A stretch of DNA of 64,000 nucleotides from Trema orientale (taxonomy: Eukaryota; Streptophyta; Magnoliopsida; Rosales; Cannabaceae): assembly GCA_002914845.1 (NCBI GenBank), contig JXTC01000034.1, positions 285,345-349,344 of the forward strand, read 5' to 3'. Shown piece after piece: positions 1 through 12,944 of the stretch (its first letter is position 1; every line of letters begins with the position of its first letter). A program made the translations under genes and the position numbers. The notes below the pieces were generated by a model that had not been told where the DNA came from, made no database searches, and saw only the letters and a list, made by a program, of their open reading frames with translations.

Positions 1-313
1 GTTGGTGGGGTTGAAGGAAACCTTTGCCTTTGGCCTCAATCCTTCAACAACATCCATCCTTAAGTGTGTCAACAAAAGAAGAAGCTACTCTACCAAAAAC
101 TACTTTCCATGCAAGTGAAAGAAAGTTCAACACAAGAAATATGGTTCCTTTTTTTTTTTCAGAGCTTTTCACTATAAGGATCTTAAAAAAAAAAAAAAAA
201 AAGAAGAAGTACCTGGAAAGAAGGGCCACAATTTCATTTCTGTGAGCAGAAAGAGTCTCATCCAACCTCTCCCGGAGGCTGTGGACACGAGTCAGGACAC
301 GCTGATCAGCCAT
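1..313 (-). CDS. SUS: Sucrose synthase, N-terminal part (gene runs off the left edge)
   Basis: Sucrose synthase reversibly cleaves sucrose with UDP to UDP-glucose and fructose in the cytosol, feeding cell-wall and starch synthesis. Only the first two coding exons are in the window: 213-313 (33 codons plus two bases, ATG at 313-311) and 1-41. The 171-bp intron between them has a GT donor and an AG acceptor after a U-rich tract. The protein starts [20 protein letters not shown] and exon 2 adds [13 protein letters not shown], the signature N-terminus of plant sucrose synthases. Ser12 in RVHS is the conserved site that calcium-dependent kinases phosphorylate in this family. About 47 of roughly 805 residues are visible, so the glucosyltransferase domain and the isoform class cannot be judged. 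Family assignment is firm; the isoform is open. Confidence 0.93.
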
Positions 314-1484
314 GGCTGCTTAGCTAGCTAGTTCAGTAAAATCAACACAAGACAACCTTAAACTGCAGAGGAAATCACAAAACTGTCGGTTATGGCAGAT
401 CCAAGGCAATCCAAAGACTCACTTATATAAAGAAAATAATGGATAAAATCACATTAAAAGTCAACATTTTTATGTAAACTTATTTAATATTCTAGAAGAG
501 CTTGGATTTCTTTCCAAACAAAACCTTCTTCCGAAACCAAACCTTATTTCCAAACAAAACACCTACCACACCCAACAACCCCCAATATACAAATATTAAT
601 TATGGCTTTTGTGGTTCAACCAAGATTTTCTGTCCTGAACACTAAATGTTGACTAGAATAATTGTGATTATTCCTAGTGACCCGTCGCAGCATGACCATT
701 AATTTAGATGTTTAGATTAATCAGATCCAACCTTAAGCCCAAAAAATCATAACCAACACTTTCAGAGTGGATGCCAGATTAAAAGTTTTGGGCCACTATT
801 AACAATTTGACTTAAAAAATACACATTTTTACAATTAAAAAAAAATCGAATACCCTTTTACCAAGTAATGCAGTAGTATTGGTTAATATGTTTATCTATT
901 AAATAGAGATGAAAATTTTAAAAAAAAAATGCCACATTTAAGCAGAGTTGACAGAAAGGAGTATTTTTGACTGGAGAGAATTTACGTGAAATGAATTTTC
1001 CTCCAAGAAAAAAAAAATATATATTTCCCAAAAAGAAAACCCAATATTTGATTTTTCTTCCTCATTCCTTAGACTGGAATAGAACCCAACCCAGTCAAAA
1101 ACAGAACATGATTTTTCTTTTTTTCAAAATATTACAGCAGACTATGACAATCAAACTTAAAAGACAGAACCTTCCCATATAAACTTAAGATCTCATCTCG
1201 GAATTTGGGGTTGACAACAGAAAATTATTTTTGACAAGAGAAATACTTTGATCAACATTCTGAACATAATGATCTTCATAACTTAAACACTCTCCACCAT
1301 GAAAACTAGAAAAAATAAAAATAAAAAACTCAAGCTTTTAAAACTAACTAGACTAGAAGAACAAAAACAAAGCAAAAACAAAGTAAAGAAAACAAAATAA
1401 AATTACCTAAAAACAGAAAGAAAGAGTGAAAGGAATGAACGCAGAGAAGTGGTTTGCTTAGGCTTGTTTATGGGTACATTTATA
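314..1484 (-). promoter_or_regulatory. Sucrose synthase 5' leader with leader intron and TATA box
   Basis: Reading leftward, a TATAAAT box lies at 1484-1478, which puts transcription start near 1450. A short untranslated exon then ends at 1407 with a GTAATT donor. A leader intron of about 1,054 bp follows, ending in a CCTCTGCAG acceptor at 353. The second untranslated segment, 352-314, leads into the ATG. A large intron in the 5' leader is typical of plant SUS genes and often raises expression. The splice sites are read from the sequence; usage is inferred. The intron is AT-rich and holds no other gene. Confidence 0.7.
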
Positions 1485-4400
1485 GAGCCAGAGCGCGAAA
1501 GGAAACGGATGACAATTTAGACAAAAGGGTAACAAAATTCCAATGTGTACGTCACGGTAAATCTTTTTTTTCTTTTTTTTACAATTTTATCTTATTTCTC
1601 TATCTCATTGTCATTTTTTTTATTGCACAAAAACTTTTTGGCCATGTTTCTGAAGGAGGGTAATTTAGTAAATGTACATCATTTATGCAATTTATTACGT
1701 CATGAAGCTGTAGAAGGGAAATATATATGCATACTTGAAACTCAAGAAACTAATGGATTATAGTAACTGGGGTTTTATTGGGCAAAGAAAAAAAAAGAGG
1801 AAAGGGAATCAAATTACGGTTTGGTTTGGACTTTTAGAGCGTGTGGGGTCAGAGTTGCCTAGAGGGAGGCAAAAGTGGGTCCGGTCCTAACTTTTCTATT
1901 TTTTTCCTCTCATGCCTTTTTTTTTTTTTTTTTCAGTCTTATGGTTGGTTGATTGGTGCTTACTAGTGTGCGGTGATGATCACAAACTAGACTTTTATAA
2001 TTTGGTTTTTTATAATTTGTTTTATTTTTGCTAGGAAGTATTACTTAAACCCTACCTAGTACCTAAGTCCTCCATTGGCTTTTATGTAATATTAATATTA
2101 TCCTCTTCAATCCAAAGCAAGGAGGAATTAAAATGTACTTAATCTTATCTTTGGTATGTACAATTATTTTGTACTATACATTTTATTGGTTTGTATATTG
2201 CACCATCCTACTAGAAAGTGCATGACACTACCTGAGAGGAAAAGCGAAAAAAAAAATAAATAGAAAATATTATATATATAATATATATATAAATAGATTA
2301 GATAAACTTGACGACTAAAATCAAAGAAGAAACTACTGGAATGACCCTCAAAGAATATGCTCATAGATGCATATTTTTATATTAGGAAGATTCCTATCCG
2401 TGAATAGACAGAAAATATCAAAATACGAAGTTTCAACTCTTAGAAAAAATGTAAAACCACATTGAACAAAATGATAAACATAGCAAAGAAAAAAAAATTC
2501 ACTTAACCTTTTTGGTGATCAGAAAGAGTTGATCAGAGTATTAATTTACCTTGGCAAAATATGTCACCTCCGATAGTCTTTAGAACAAAGAATCAAAAAT
2601 AATGAAGAACGAAAGAAAGAAAGAAAGAAAGAAAGAAAGGAGGAAGAAATAATGGAAGGAAAAATCTCCAAACGGGTGAAACGCAAGTAAGGAAAGAATG
2701 GAAAGAAACAAAGGAATGAATGAGATGAGGAGAAGAAAGCCCAAAGACCCTTTTTATATGGGAAAGAGAGGTGGCAACTCAAGCTCATTTCCATGTTCCA
2801 CTCCACCTTCCTAGCTAATACACTAGGTCTCTATTGGATTATGCAACCTTCATTTCTGATAATGCCACTTGATTTTTGATAATGCAACTCTCTCTCTCTC
2901 TCTCTCTGTGAGAGAAAACAATTATTACATCCACAGTACACACCACCTTCCTGTGGTTTCATTGTAGCTTTCACTAAACCGCTTATGGTAATATTTTTCC
3001 TTATCCACTCTCTCCTCGTTTATTTCTTTAATCCCATGTACTTGTATTTCGTCAAAAATAAAAAATAAAAAAGTCCATGTACTTGTTTTTTTTTGTTTTT
3101 TGTTTTTGGTTTCAATAATAATATTATGTAGTTCTGTACGTAGATTGAGATGCATACAACTGTCCTTCATTCCTTCTCTTCGCTCTATTTTTTATTTCTT
3201 TTATTTATTTTTTTCTTCAAGTCATTTATGATTATTTAAATCGGCTCCTAGTTTCTTCTATGGCTCCTATTGTCTTTGACCTAAAATATTTGGTTCTTGA
3301 ATTTTATATCTATATTTTATTAGCCCCACTTCCTATTGAATTATAAAAAAAAGGTGATGGTTTTTGACACGCCTTTATTTTTTCTTTTCCAACTTCTAAA
3401 CCCGTTAACGCCGGCCACGTCATTATAATCGGCGGACTTTCTGTCAGAGCAATTTTTGTTTTTGTTTTTTTTTTTTTTAAAAACCCCTAACTCTCTCCAA
3501 TTTCTCTAAATTATTTTGAACAATTGAATTCAATTATTTAGGAAAAATGATAAGAGCACGGGGCACGTGTTTGCCACTGCAAGTAATGGAATGTGATAAT
3601 CACAAGCAAATTAAAGGGTATGAAGCTCATTTTTATTGGTATATGTCTATATGATGCTAAATATTACAGGTACCCTACATTTAGCATTTAACCCTTTATG
3701 TTAAAATTGCACACTAATAAAAATTTTAAATGACGTATAAATTTTGTAGCGAGCTCTACACTTTTATTAGAATATAAATACACATAGTATTTGCTCATTA
3801 TTTACTTTCTATCCACACTTTTATTATAACATAAGTGCCACACGAAAACCCCCGTGTTCGTTCAGTCATATTTGACAAAACTTTACTTTTTGAGTTTCAA
3901 ATTTTTATTAAATTCGATTTTTTTTAATTAAAGTAAATACTTAATTGTTAAAATTATAAGAATAACTCATCTAAATGGTAAAAATTCTATTAATTTATTA
4001 TAAAAAAATTCTGTTAATTTTCTTTTAGTATATTTTAAACCGAAAGATTGTCAATCTAATCATATGGAGAACAAATGTAATTTCGTCATGTGTACAACTA
4101 ACAAATTGGGTCTTATTTCTGAGCCAAAAAAAAAATTTTGTCTTATTTTTCATTTTTTTAATAAAAGAAATTTCTAACATTAGAAGTATAGCGCGATTAT
4201 AGATTTTGTATTGAAGTAAATCATCAAAAAAAATTTATTTTTCTATAAGTGAAAAAAAAAAAAAACTTTTTCTTTAATTTTGGAACGGGAAAAAATAAAT
4301 ATTAATAAGTAAATAAATAAAAGCTGTAAAAAAGTATGAAACGGAATGACTGAGCTCTCAGGAGGACAGTCATGGCGCGCCAGTTGCGGTACGTACGGTG

Positions 4401-6338
4401 CGTGGTCACCTTTTATCAAGAAAGTGGAACAGAACAAATTCCTAGATCTTCTATTCAGATGACGTGTAATTTTCTCATTGGGTGATGACGCACTCTTCTG
4501 TGAGAACCCCATTGCGAATCAGTGTTAAAGATTTTGGATATTATATCGGACCCTACTGACACGTATGAAGTGGGGCCCGAGAAGATGAACTAAAAATTAA
4601 ATATTGGGTGGACTGGGTCCCATCCAAAATCAGATATTGGTGGAAAATTTTCAACGAATAGGGACAAGTTGCTAGGGCCTTCGATGTCTGACGTGGCAAC
4701 ATGCACCGACAAAATCATTAAAAACCTAATCTTTGGATTTGGGTGAGAAGCAAGAGCATATACCGTATGAAATGTAGTTGGTAAACTTTCCTTTTGGGTT
4801 AATTAATTTTTGAATATTCATTATTCAAAGCAAAATTAAGAAATTAATTAATTTTGGGTGAGAAGAAGTTGCCTCAAAAGCCCATTGGTTAGGATTTTCG
4901 GTGGTTTTATCCCATGAGTGGTTTTAGCGGGCCACAGATTTTATCTGGTTTCATGGGTAAATCACGTGTTGGGCTGCATAAATTATGGTTTTAGGTAGAG
5001 AACATTTTGGGGGGAGTCATATAAGGTGGTGACTTTGGAAAATACTAAAAAAGCAAAGGTGACGCATTTTGTTGTATGTATGTACCTAGCTACGCTCAAG
5101 TAGGTATAATTGTTGATAGACTTTCTTGCTACTATTTGCTATATTGCCAACTTTTAGTTTAATCACATTCTGTGATATACTATGTATTGCTACGGATATC
5201 TCGTATGAGTCGACGTACTTAAATCTCATACTATATACAAAATTACTAAACATAATCATAAAAGATATACGTGTCTAATGTGTCTTTTTGACAAAAACTT
5301 GACGATTTAAAAATAACTAACTATGGATAAAATATTAATGCTCTTTGAGCAAATATTAATGCTCTTTGAGCATTTTATTTCTTATATAAGTTAGTTTGAT
5401 TTGTTGGAATAGCGTTGAAATGAGTAGCAATTGTTTAGTTGGAATTTTTGTGCTGACTTTGGAATAGAATGGTGTTAATCATATTTTGGTAAAAATATCC
5501 TTAACCGTTGAATTAATACATTTTAGTTAAGTTGGGAGAGGAAGGGACAAGGGAAGAGTAAGAAAGTGAAGAGGGAGATGAGAGAGAAAGTAGCGAGGAG
5601 GAAGAGTGAGAAAGTCAAGTTGATAACATTATATACTAATTGATTTGGATAATTAGAAAAACAAATTTAATTATACAATGCAATGGTTCTTTCACTCATC
5701 TAATTTAGAAATGACAATTTTATCAATCGTAGGAATAGCTATTCCATAAGAAAAATCATCCCAATGACTTTAAGACAACTAAATAAAATAATAAATAAAT
5801 TTCATTTCATTTCATTCTAATCAAATGCCATATAAAGTTATACATCACTAAACGGTTGAAGTATAATTGTACGACACTTGCAAGCACTATAACGTGAGTA
5901 ACAAAATTTGTGTAGATTGCAAGAAATAAGTAGTGACAATTAATTAACGAGATTAAGTGGTGGGATTAGGAGTAAGGAGGAATTCAATTAAGGTAGAGTG
6001 CAATAAGAGGAAAAATGAGGGAGGGCTCCTCTTGTTGGGTTTAGGTGGTTGTGGTGGTGGGGCTATAGCTATTGGTTTTCAAGTTCATTGGTGGAGATTG
6101 GGTCCAGCCTAAGCTGGCTTAAAGAGGTCTCATTTTGTACCGTCCTTTTTTATTTCCCATCAACGGATGAGAGAGATTACAACTGTTGGCCAGGTTGGTA
6201 GTTAGCTACACTTTCTTAAATTCCACATTTATTATATGCCTTTTTATGAAATTCCCAAGTCTTGTTCCGAAATATAGAGCAGACGTAAAAAATAAAAGAA
6301 TCAAGTACTAGTTTTATGGATTGAGATCCATTTTTGTG
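1485..6338. other. Gene-poor intergenic stretch
   Basis: I see no supported gene here. The open frames are short, low-complexity and lack family signatures. The part next to 1484 should hold the upstream promoter of the sucrose synthase gene. Visible local repeats are a GAAA microsatellite (2611-2639), a CT run (2889-2907) and a perfect 21-bp tandem duplication (5330-5371). A G-box core (CACGTG) occurs near 3565, but no gene is placed to use it. Confidence 0.6.
2611..2639. repeat. GAAA microsatellite
   Basis: About seven uninterrupted copies of the tetranucleotide GAAA. Confidence 0.9.
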
Positions 6339-6522
6339 GAGCAATGCTATGGGGCACTAGTGGTGCCCAGCACCACAGTGACATGTCTGTTTGTCACTGG
6401 ATGATTTAATTAACAAACTGGGTCCCACATGGATCCCACTTAAATTATAATTATGATTAACCAGTGACAAACTGACACATCACTGTGGTGCTGGACACCA
6501 CTGGTGCCCTATAGCATTATTC
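6339..6522. mobile_element. Mutator-type MITE, 184 bp, perfect 9-bp target-site duplication
   Basis: The ends are inverted repeats of about 60 bp: GAGCAATGCTATGGGGCACT at the left and, reverse-complemented, GAATAATGCTATAGGGCACC at the right. The 9-bp ATTTTTGTG lies directly on both sides (6330-6338 and 6523-6531), as expected for Mutator-like elements. There is no coding capacity. It belongs with the elements at 49812 and 58394. Confidence 0.85.
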
Positions 6523-6634
6523 ATTTTTGTGAGTAGTTATTAAAGAATAAATTGTTGTGGCATAATTTGATAGGTCAGACGAGGGTGAGGCGGAAATTAG
6601 GACAATATATTTCAATCCTAATCACATATATACT

Positions 6635-6960
6635 AATCTCTAATCGGTAATCACACTTACGTGCTAACATATCCTATGTTGGAGATTTATATCCTAGTTA
6701 GTGCAATCTACTAATTAGTAGCATTGCATATGATTTTATTGAAAACAAAATCGGAACGTGAATGAATAATAAAGAAACGTGCTTTATTTATATATATAAT
6801 CTCTAATCGGTAATCACACTTACGTGCTAACATATCCTATGTTGGAGATTTATATCCTAGTTAGTGCAATCTACTAATTAGTAGCATTGCATATGATTTT
6901 ATTGAAAACAAAATCGGAATGTGAATGAATAATAAAGAAACGTGCTTTATTTATATATAT
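6635..6960. repeat. Tandem duplication of a 163-bp unit
   Basis: Two head-to-tail copies, 6635-6797 and 6798-6960, are almost identical: I see one clear substitution (AACGTG against AATGTG). Each copy runs from AATCTCTAATCGG to a TTTATATATATA tract, which probably served as the duplication junction. The unit contains nothing I recognise; it could be a fragment of an LTR. The near-identity makes the duplication recent, or an assembly artefact. Confidence 0.9.
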
Positions 6961-7782
6961 ACTAGTTCTCATTTATTCATAACTCATTAAGTTGATTAAT
7001 GATAAGATTGTGACTTATTTTCACTTGTATTGAGAAAAAAATAAAATGGATTAAAGAAGGGAATTAAATATCACTTTGGAAGATCAAGATAAAACCCAAA
7101 AGAAAAATAAGTTATTTACTAACGCTCGAGTTTTCTTTTTCATTTTTTTTTTTTGGGGGGAGAGAATTATGCACGAGTTTTCTAATTTCTTTATATAACA
7201 TAAAATAGAAAAATGAAAAGAAAAAAAGAAACTAACTAAATATTTTACGGAGAAGATCACTTTTTTACCCTTGGGAGGAAAAAGTCGAACTTATTTCACA
7301 TTGCTAATGCTGGGTGATTTGGACACAACATTTTCTTGTAGTACTCTTCTAAGGTACGGTGGGCATGTTTGGCAGAAGCTGATTTGGCTTTTAGAAGCTG
7401 ATTATAGGCTTCTTGAACGCAAAAGCTGTTTTAGTAGCACGGTCCTGAAAAATGTGCGAGATTAAATTAACAATGTTTTATATGGATGTCTTTATAAATA
7501 TGTATATAAACTAATAGAAGCCAATAAAATGAGCTTAGCTGTTCGCTTCATAATTTGAAGAAACCGTGAAAAAATATCATTTTATAAATTTGTACGGGTG
7601 ACTCATGAGATCCATTCAAAATTGGGGAAGAAAGAAAGAAAAGTACAGCACAAGGATATTATAGTTGGGATAAGCTTGTGAGTTGTGTTGTCATGTCAAT
7701 AATGCTAAGGAGTCCCAATATTTTTTTTATAAAAGTGCAAGACTCACGTATAAATTTAACATTGTCTAACCAATCATTATTA

Positions 7783-8368
7783 GACCATCTCCAACCTACA
7801 ATACTAAAATGGTGTAACTTTCATACCAAAGTGGCATAACTTTTTCACACCATTTTAGAAATTGAACTCCAATACATTGTACTAAAAGTTACATTAAAAA
7901 GAATATTTTCTTTTCTATTCTTTATCTTTTTTTATTTTGAGGGGTTATTCCTTATCTTTTTAGTCCTCAACAATTAATTTATTTCATAAAGTACTACACC
8001 TATATATTAATTAACACGTTATTACAAATAATTGGAAAAAATTATTATAGTAATATTTGTATTATTTACTTAATTTTAGTTTAGTATAAATTTTAGTTCA
8101 AATAATAATCAAATTAAATTATATATAAATTAAATTAAATCATTAGATAATAAAAGTTAATAAAAAAAATATTAAGAATAAATTTGTAGGAAGTTATAAA
8201 AGTTAGGGTTATAATTTAAAAAAAAATAAAAAAGTGTTAGTGTGGTGAATAGTGTTACACCAAATTCCAAATTTGGTATAACATTATTCACGAGACCAAA
8301 TTGGTGTAGGATTTGAGAGATATTTTAACACCAAAATGGTGTTTTACACCAAATTAGTGGAGATGCTC
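7783..8368. mobile_element. PIF/Harbinger-type MITE, 586 bp, TTA target site
   Basis: The left end reads GACCATCTCCAACC and the right end TGGAGATGCTC, an inverted pair of the GRSCATCTCCA type seen in Tourist and PIF/Harbinger elements. TTA lies directly on both sides (7780-7782, 8369-8371), the usual target for this superfamily. The interior is AT-rich without an open frame. Repeats of ACACCAAATTGGTGT-like sequence sit near both ends. Confidence 0.75.
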
Positions 8369-8371
8369 TTA

Positions 8372-11300
8372 GTATGGTGCCCTTCAACATTTTTTTTTAA
8401 AAGTGGAGTGCTACGTACGTTTAAACATGCGTGATAAGTCTGACCCATTTCAACCCTTCATGGGGTGGAGTTTACGTGGGTCCACAACGAGGTTCACTCC
8501 AATAAATGGTAGATTTTCTGTTTTTTTGGTGATCGCGTTTATCCATTTATGAATAGAACTGAACACTTGCTCTTAGAGATAGCAATATTAAATTTTAAGC
8601 AGTGTACGTAGGAACTATATATTAAGCGGCTGATGAATGTGTTTTAATTAGGGGGAGTAAACTATTTTGCTGAACACATAAGTGAAATTCGTAGTAATTT
8701 GTTCCTAAATATGCATATCCTTTTTTTTTTTCATTGGACGTTCCCAAATATGTTGCGATTCTTATACTCTCTCTGGCTTTAGGCCGAAAAGCCGTCTCAT
8801 AAAAACATTTACCGATAATCAATTAGTGCCTCTTGGGTAATGAATTATGATGATATATAATAACTATTCATCAATACACATCTAATACATATTATATATA
8901 TGCATCATGTACATATGATGTTAACCGTTTTCTTCCCTCACCAACAATTTGGTCCCTGGCCATAAATTAGTAACAAGAACTGAAGTCGAAAGCGATGTTT
9001 TTAGGATATATATGTGCATATATAGATATAGGTCCCTCTGCCTTTGCCTTTGCCTTTGCCTACCTATCAATATAATGCCAAAAGCGCTAGATATTTTTGT
9101 TCATGATCAACAGTAGAAAGTATGTTTGGTTTGCCTAACGCCTTTAACGTAAAGTCAATATAAGAACTACTACTCTCAAACACAAATTAGTACCCAAACC
9201 CCAAATGCATACCGATAGGTTAGAAAATGGAAAATTGTCGTGAAGTCCGTAGGAAAAAAAAAAAAGAAAGGTTCACCAACCTAATATTATTCGTTTTCAT
9301 TCCTAATTGCAAGCTTAAATTTGGTTATAGTATTCATTAATATTTAACAGCACTCGTGTTTTTTATTTTGCATCAATCTATTTTTGTGACTATCGCTCAT
9401 ATATTTCGTGTGGTAAATCGGGGAGTTTCTAGTCGCATTGTCCTTTACATTATATATGGATCCTAATACACTTAAGACCCCAAGAAAAAATTCTTATTTT
9501 ATTTTCATAATGTTGTTAATTTATTTTTTTGTTATTTTTCTTTAATACGAGTATTTTCTGCTTGAGTGAAGGGATTTGTGATGATTATGCAGCAACTGGT
9601 TATGTATCTTGGATTTGAAGGAATATATGCAGTGATTAAAATGAAGAAAAACGGATATATATGACCCGCGACTATTAATGATTAAGTTTCAGAGAGTAGG
9701 GACCAATAACATGCAATCCACTGATATCTGTCTTAGAACCCTTTCAGTCCAATGAAGGAGCTTGGCTGTAGCCAATCATGGCAATTCTTGAAATTTTACA
9801 ATTTTGTTGCAGCCTATAATTCGGCCACACTATTTTTTGTGGACAATGTCCAAATTAATAAGGTATATACATATGGCTCGTTACACCAAAGTTTTTTTAC
9901 ATGGTGAATTTTGACGCCTAAAAGAACAAGTGTGTAACGATAATCATCATCAGTAATGATAATTTAGCCAATTTTTTTGTTTAAAACGGAAACACAGTTG
10001 GAGATTAAATTTAATACTCAATTTTCTATTTAAAAAAATAACAAAAGATGTCCATGGTTTTCACATATCTATATTTCGATGGATATACACCTAATAAGAC
10101 AATTAATGTGCCTTTAGTGATAACCAGACATTCCTCAATATTTTTATAAAAAAATAACTTTAATTGCTATGCCATCTATACAAAATTACTTAGAAGACCC
10201 TTACACTGAAAATCCCAATATTTTTAAAAGGAAAAAAAAAAAAAAAAAATCGACAACCTTCCCCAACCCCACTTTTAGTTAGTTGTCCCACCTTTGGGTC
10301 TTTTTCTTCTCGACATTGTGTTTTGGCCATTAACAGAGGAGGAGATCAAAAAGGAGAAAATGATATTTAGATTCATCCAGATCCAGTTTTTTGATCTTTA
10401 GAAATATTATTTCGACCACGATTGAGTTTGTGACCACGGTCAAAGACTTAAAAAACAAAAATGTAGTATTTTTTTTTCCCCGCCCCCTTTTTTAATGTAT
10501 TCGACCTTTCTTAATTATGGGTAGGGGTTGTAGGAAATAGGAGGGCCCATCTTGAACTTTCAATTTTTCACTAAAATAAGATTATAAATTTTTTAATGAG
10601 TTATATAAGTTGTCCTATTTTTCACTTTTGAGTTTTAAAATAAGGGGAAAAAATGATAATTCCTTTTTTTTTTTTTGCTGGATGATAATTCCTCCTTTAG
10701 ATTTTGCTTGCTGTTGAAGCATGGAGGACTAATACTAATGGATTTGTAATCTAAAAAAAAGGGATTTCTACTATACAATCCCTATTTTTGGATGTATTGC
10801 TGCAACCCTATTTTAAGGATTCTTATTGGACATAAATTAAGGATCACAGTTTTTATTGTGAATGCAACTTCATTTGATTTTACCCATTTAAAGAAATAAA
10901 ATTAAAACCAAAAAAATAGAGAAAAAAAATTGCCGTGAAAATCTTCATTGACCACAACAATTCAATGCTTCTGTAAAACTTGAGCTTGGATTAAATCCCG
11001 GATCCTCATCCACCAATATTACTCTAATCTAATAATCTTTTTTATCTTTTAATGAGAAATCAAATAATCCAAACTTTTTTGGTTCATCTTCTTCTCTGTG
11101 ATGGTGTCTCTTTCCAGCGAATATATGCAAATCTGGGATGAACGTCTTACACAGCTGCTGGGAATACCTCCAGTCGTGCCGATAAGCCTTTTTTTTTCCC
11201 TTTTTTTTTTCTAGGGACAGTGAAATTGGGTATATTTCACCCTCAGATTTGGATTAATAACTCGTCAGATAAATATGAAATTATATTCCTTCTTTAATTT

Positions 11301-12507
11301 TTAAATTATCCATGGCTCTTTGTTAATTGTTATCGGCTCTATTGTATTTCAACTGGATTTTTTTTGGATGAGATTGAAACTTTTAAATTTAGGGCCTAAA
11401 TTCATAAATCTATTTTTCTTTTAAATAATAAATACATTTTTGATTCTTTTTTCAGGTTGAAGGGTGAGAGATTTTAAAGAAAATTAAGAAAAGAAAAATA
11501 ATAAATACAGTACCATTATAGAAGACTAAAGTAAGGTTCATTCGTTGTCTGTTGAAAATAAAGTAATGATGATTTTCTATATGATAAGGTGTACGATACA
11601 ATAACTGGACACACACAATCTGAGCCTTGTGATTTCAATCAAGCGATTCAAATGCCTTTAAAGTGGGTTGCAGGGCCAGATATATTTTCTGCTCTATCTT
11701 GTCAGAATTAGATAGTTTTTTTAGAGGGAAATTCAACTATATGACCCAAGTTTTTGGCCTTTGACTGACTTTGGATCAATTCCAAGGTTTATTTAATGAC
11801 AGAAAAATTTTCCATGGTTTGTTCGATTTGGGGTTTGTGGGGGCATAGCAGACTGATCAAATCATCTCTAATAATTGGTTTTGATTAGTTGTTTTAAGGC
11901 ATATTTACTTTTCTTACAACCAAAGCTTCACCAGCAGTCACTAATAATAGAACAACTTTTTCTTCCTTTAGTTAGGTCGAGCTATGGCCAGACTAAGTGG
12001 GATATTAATTGTAGAAAAATTAGACTGTTACTTTATTCTTACTTATTGATTAGCCTAATATTGCAACATAATCACAATGATTTTTTTTGGGGGTTGAAAT
12101 CCAATTGGATGTCCTAAATTTAAAGTGGCAGGCCCATTTTGTAGTAACAGAATCAGGTGGGATTATACGTGAGCAAGCAAAGGCTGCTATCACCTGTCAT
12201 AGTCGTCAATTCAGTCAGATCCAGCATGTGTTTTGTAATTTGTGTTCAGAAATCGATTTTGCATGTCCAGCATGGCAAACCAATCACCATTCACCATGTT
12301 TATCTTTCAATTTTTTATTAATCACCTTTTAAGAAAATTTTCTTTTTGTGGTTTAAGGTGGGTTTTAGTTTCTGCAAAAATATTCAAAGACAAGGCTTAA
12401 GTTTTTCAGTTTGATATCGTCCAATGCACAAGTTTTAACAATTCATGTAGTTCCTCAACTCAATTTGTAATATCCCACTTTTCTTGGCGTTATCAGAACA
12501 ATGAGGA
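8372..12507. other. Intergenic stretch without a supported gene
   Basis: I see no gene with family-level support. The stretch is AT-rich with homopolymer runs (for example poly-A at 10231-10248) and a short CCTTTG hexamer run near 9040-9062. Two short overlapping plus-strand frames at 11875-12332 look like chance openings. Confidence 0.6.
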
Positions 12508-12512
12508 GTGCT

Positions 12513-12944
12513 TGTTAGAAATAATTAACATGCAATATATAAGGTTATAAACATTTATAATAAATTTTTCAATAAATAACGTTACCAAAATATTATACTC
12601 CAACTTTGAGCAGAATTTCGGTAGTACTTCTGAAACAAGTATTCCTTCTAATAAAAGATTGTTAATGGTCGAGACCTGTGTACCACACAGTGTCCTTAAA
12701 ACGGATTCGCCCCCTCCGGTAGAATGCTTGAGAAATTGCAAGCGTCAGTTTCCCAGGATACAACGACTAGAGTAGTAAGTGAAGCACCAACACTTCCACT
12801 CTACAAACTGGATTGTTATGAACTCTAACACTCTAAAAGATCTAACTACGAAATTTCTAAATTCTCTAAGAACTATAGCTAGAAAACTCAAGAACTTCAA
12901 GAACACTTGGAACTAGAGAGAATGAAGGAGAGAATCAAAGAGGA
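12513..12944 (-). repeat. Copia 3' LTR, visible part
   Basis: This aligns base for base with 18192-18624 at about 96% identity. The rest, probably to about 13640 judging from the 1,127-bp right LTR, lies inside the N gap. Confidence 0.9.

Noticed and set aside
3550-3580. Possible miR164-like stretch containing GGGCACGTG
   Set aside because: Only the G-box-like core matches; the rest differs and no foldback precursor is seen.
4243-4512. 89-codon minus-strand open frame
   Set aside because: Poly-Phe tail from a homopolymer, no family signature, no exon context.
9740-9770. Possible miR319/miR159-like stretch (CAGTCCAATGAAGGAGCT)
   Set aside because: It does not match the mature miRNA or its star strand closely enough, and no hairpin partner is visible nearby.
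11101-11200. Short coding-like segment beginning MVSLSSEYMQIWDE
   Set aside because: Only about 30 codons before low-complexity sequence; no splice or family support.
11875-12332. Two overlapping plus-strand frames of about 80 codons
   Set aside because: They overlap in different frames, lack recognisable domains and fit chance in AT-rich sequence.
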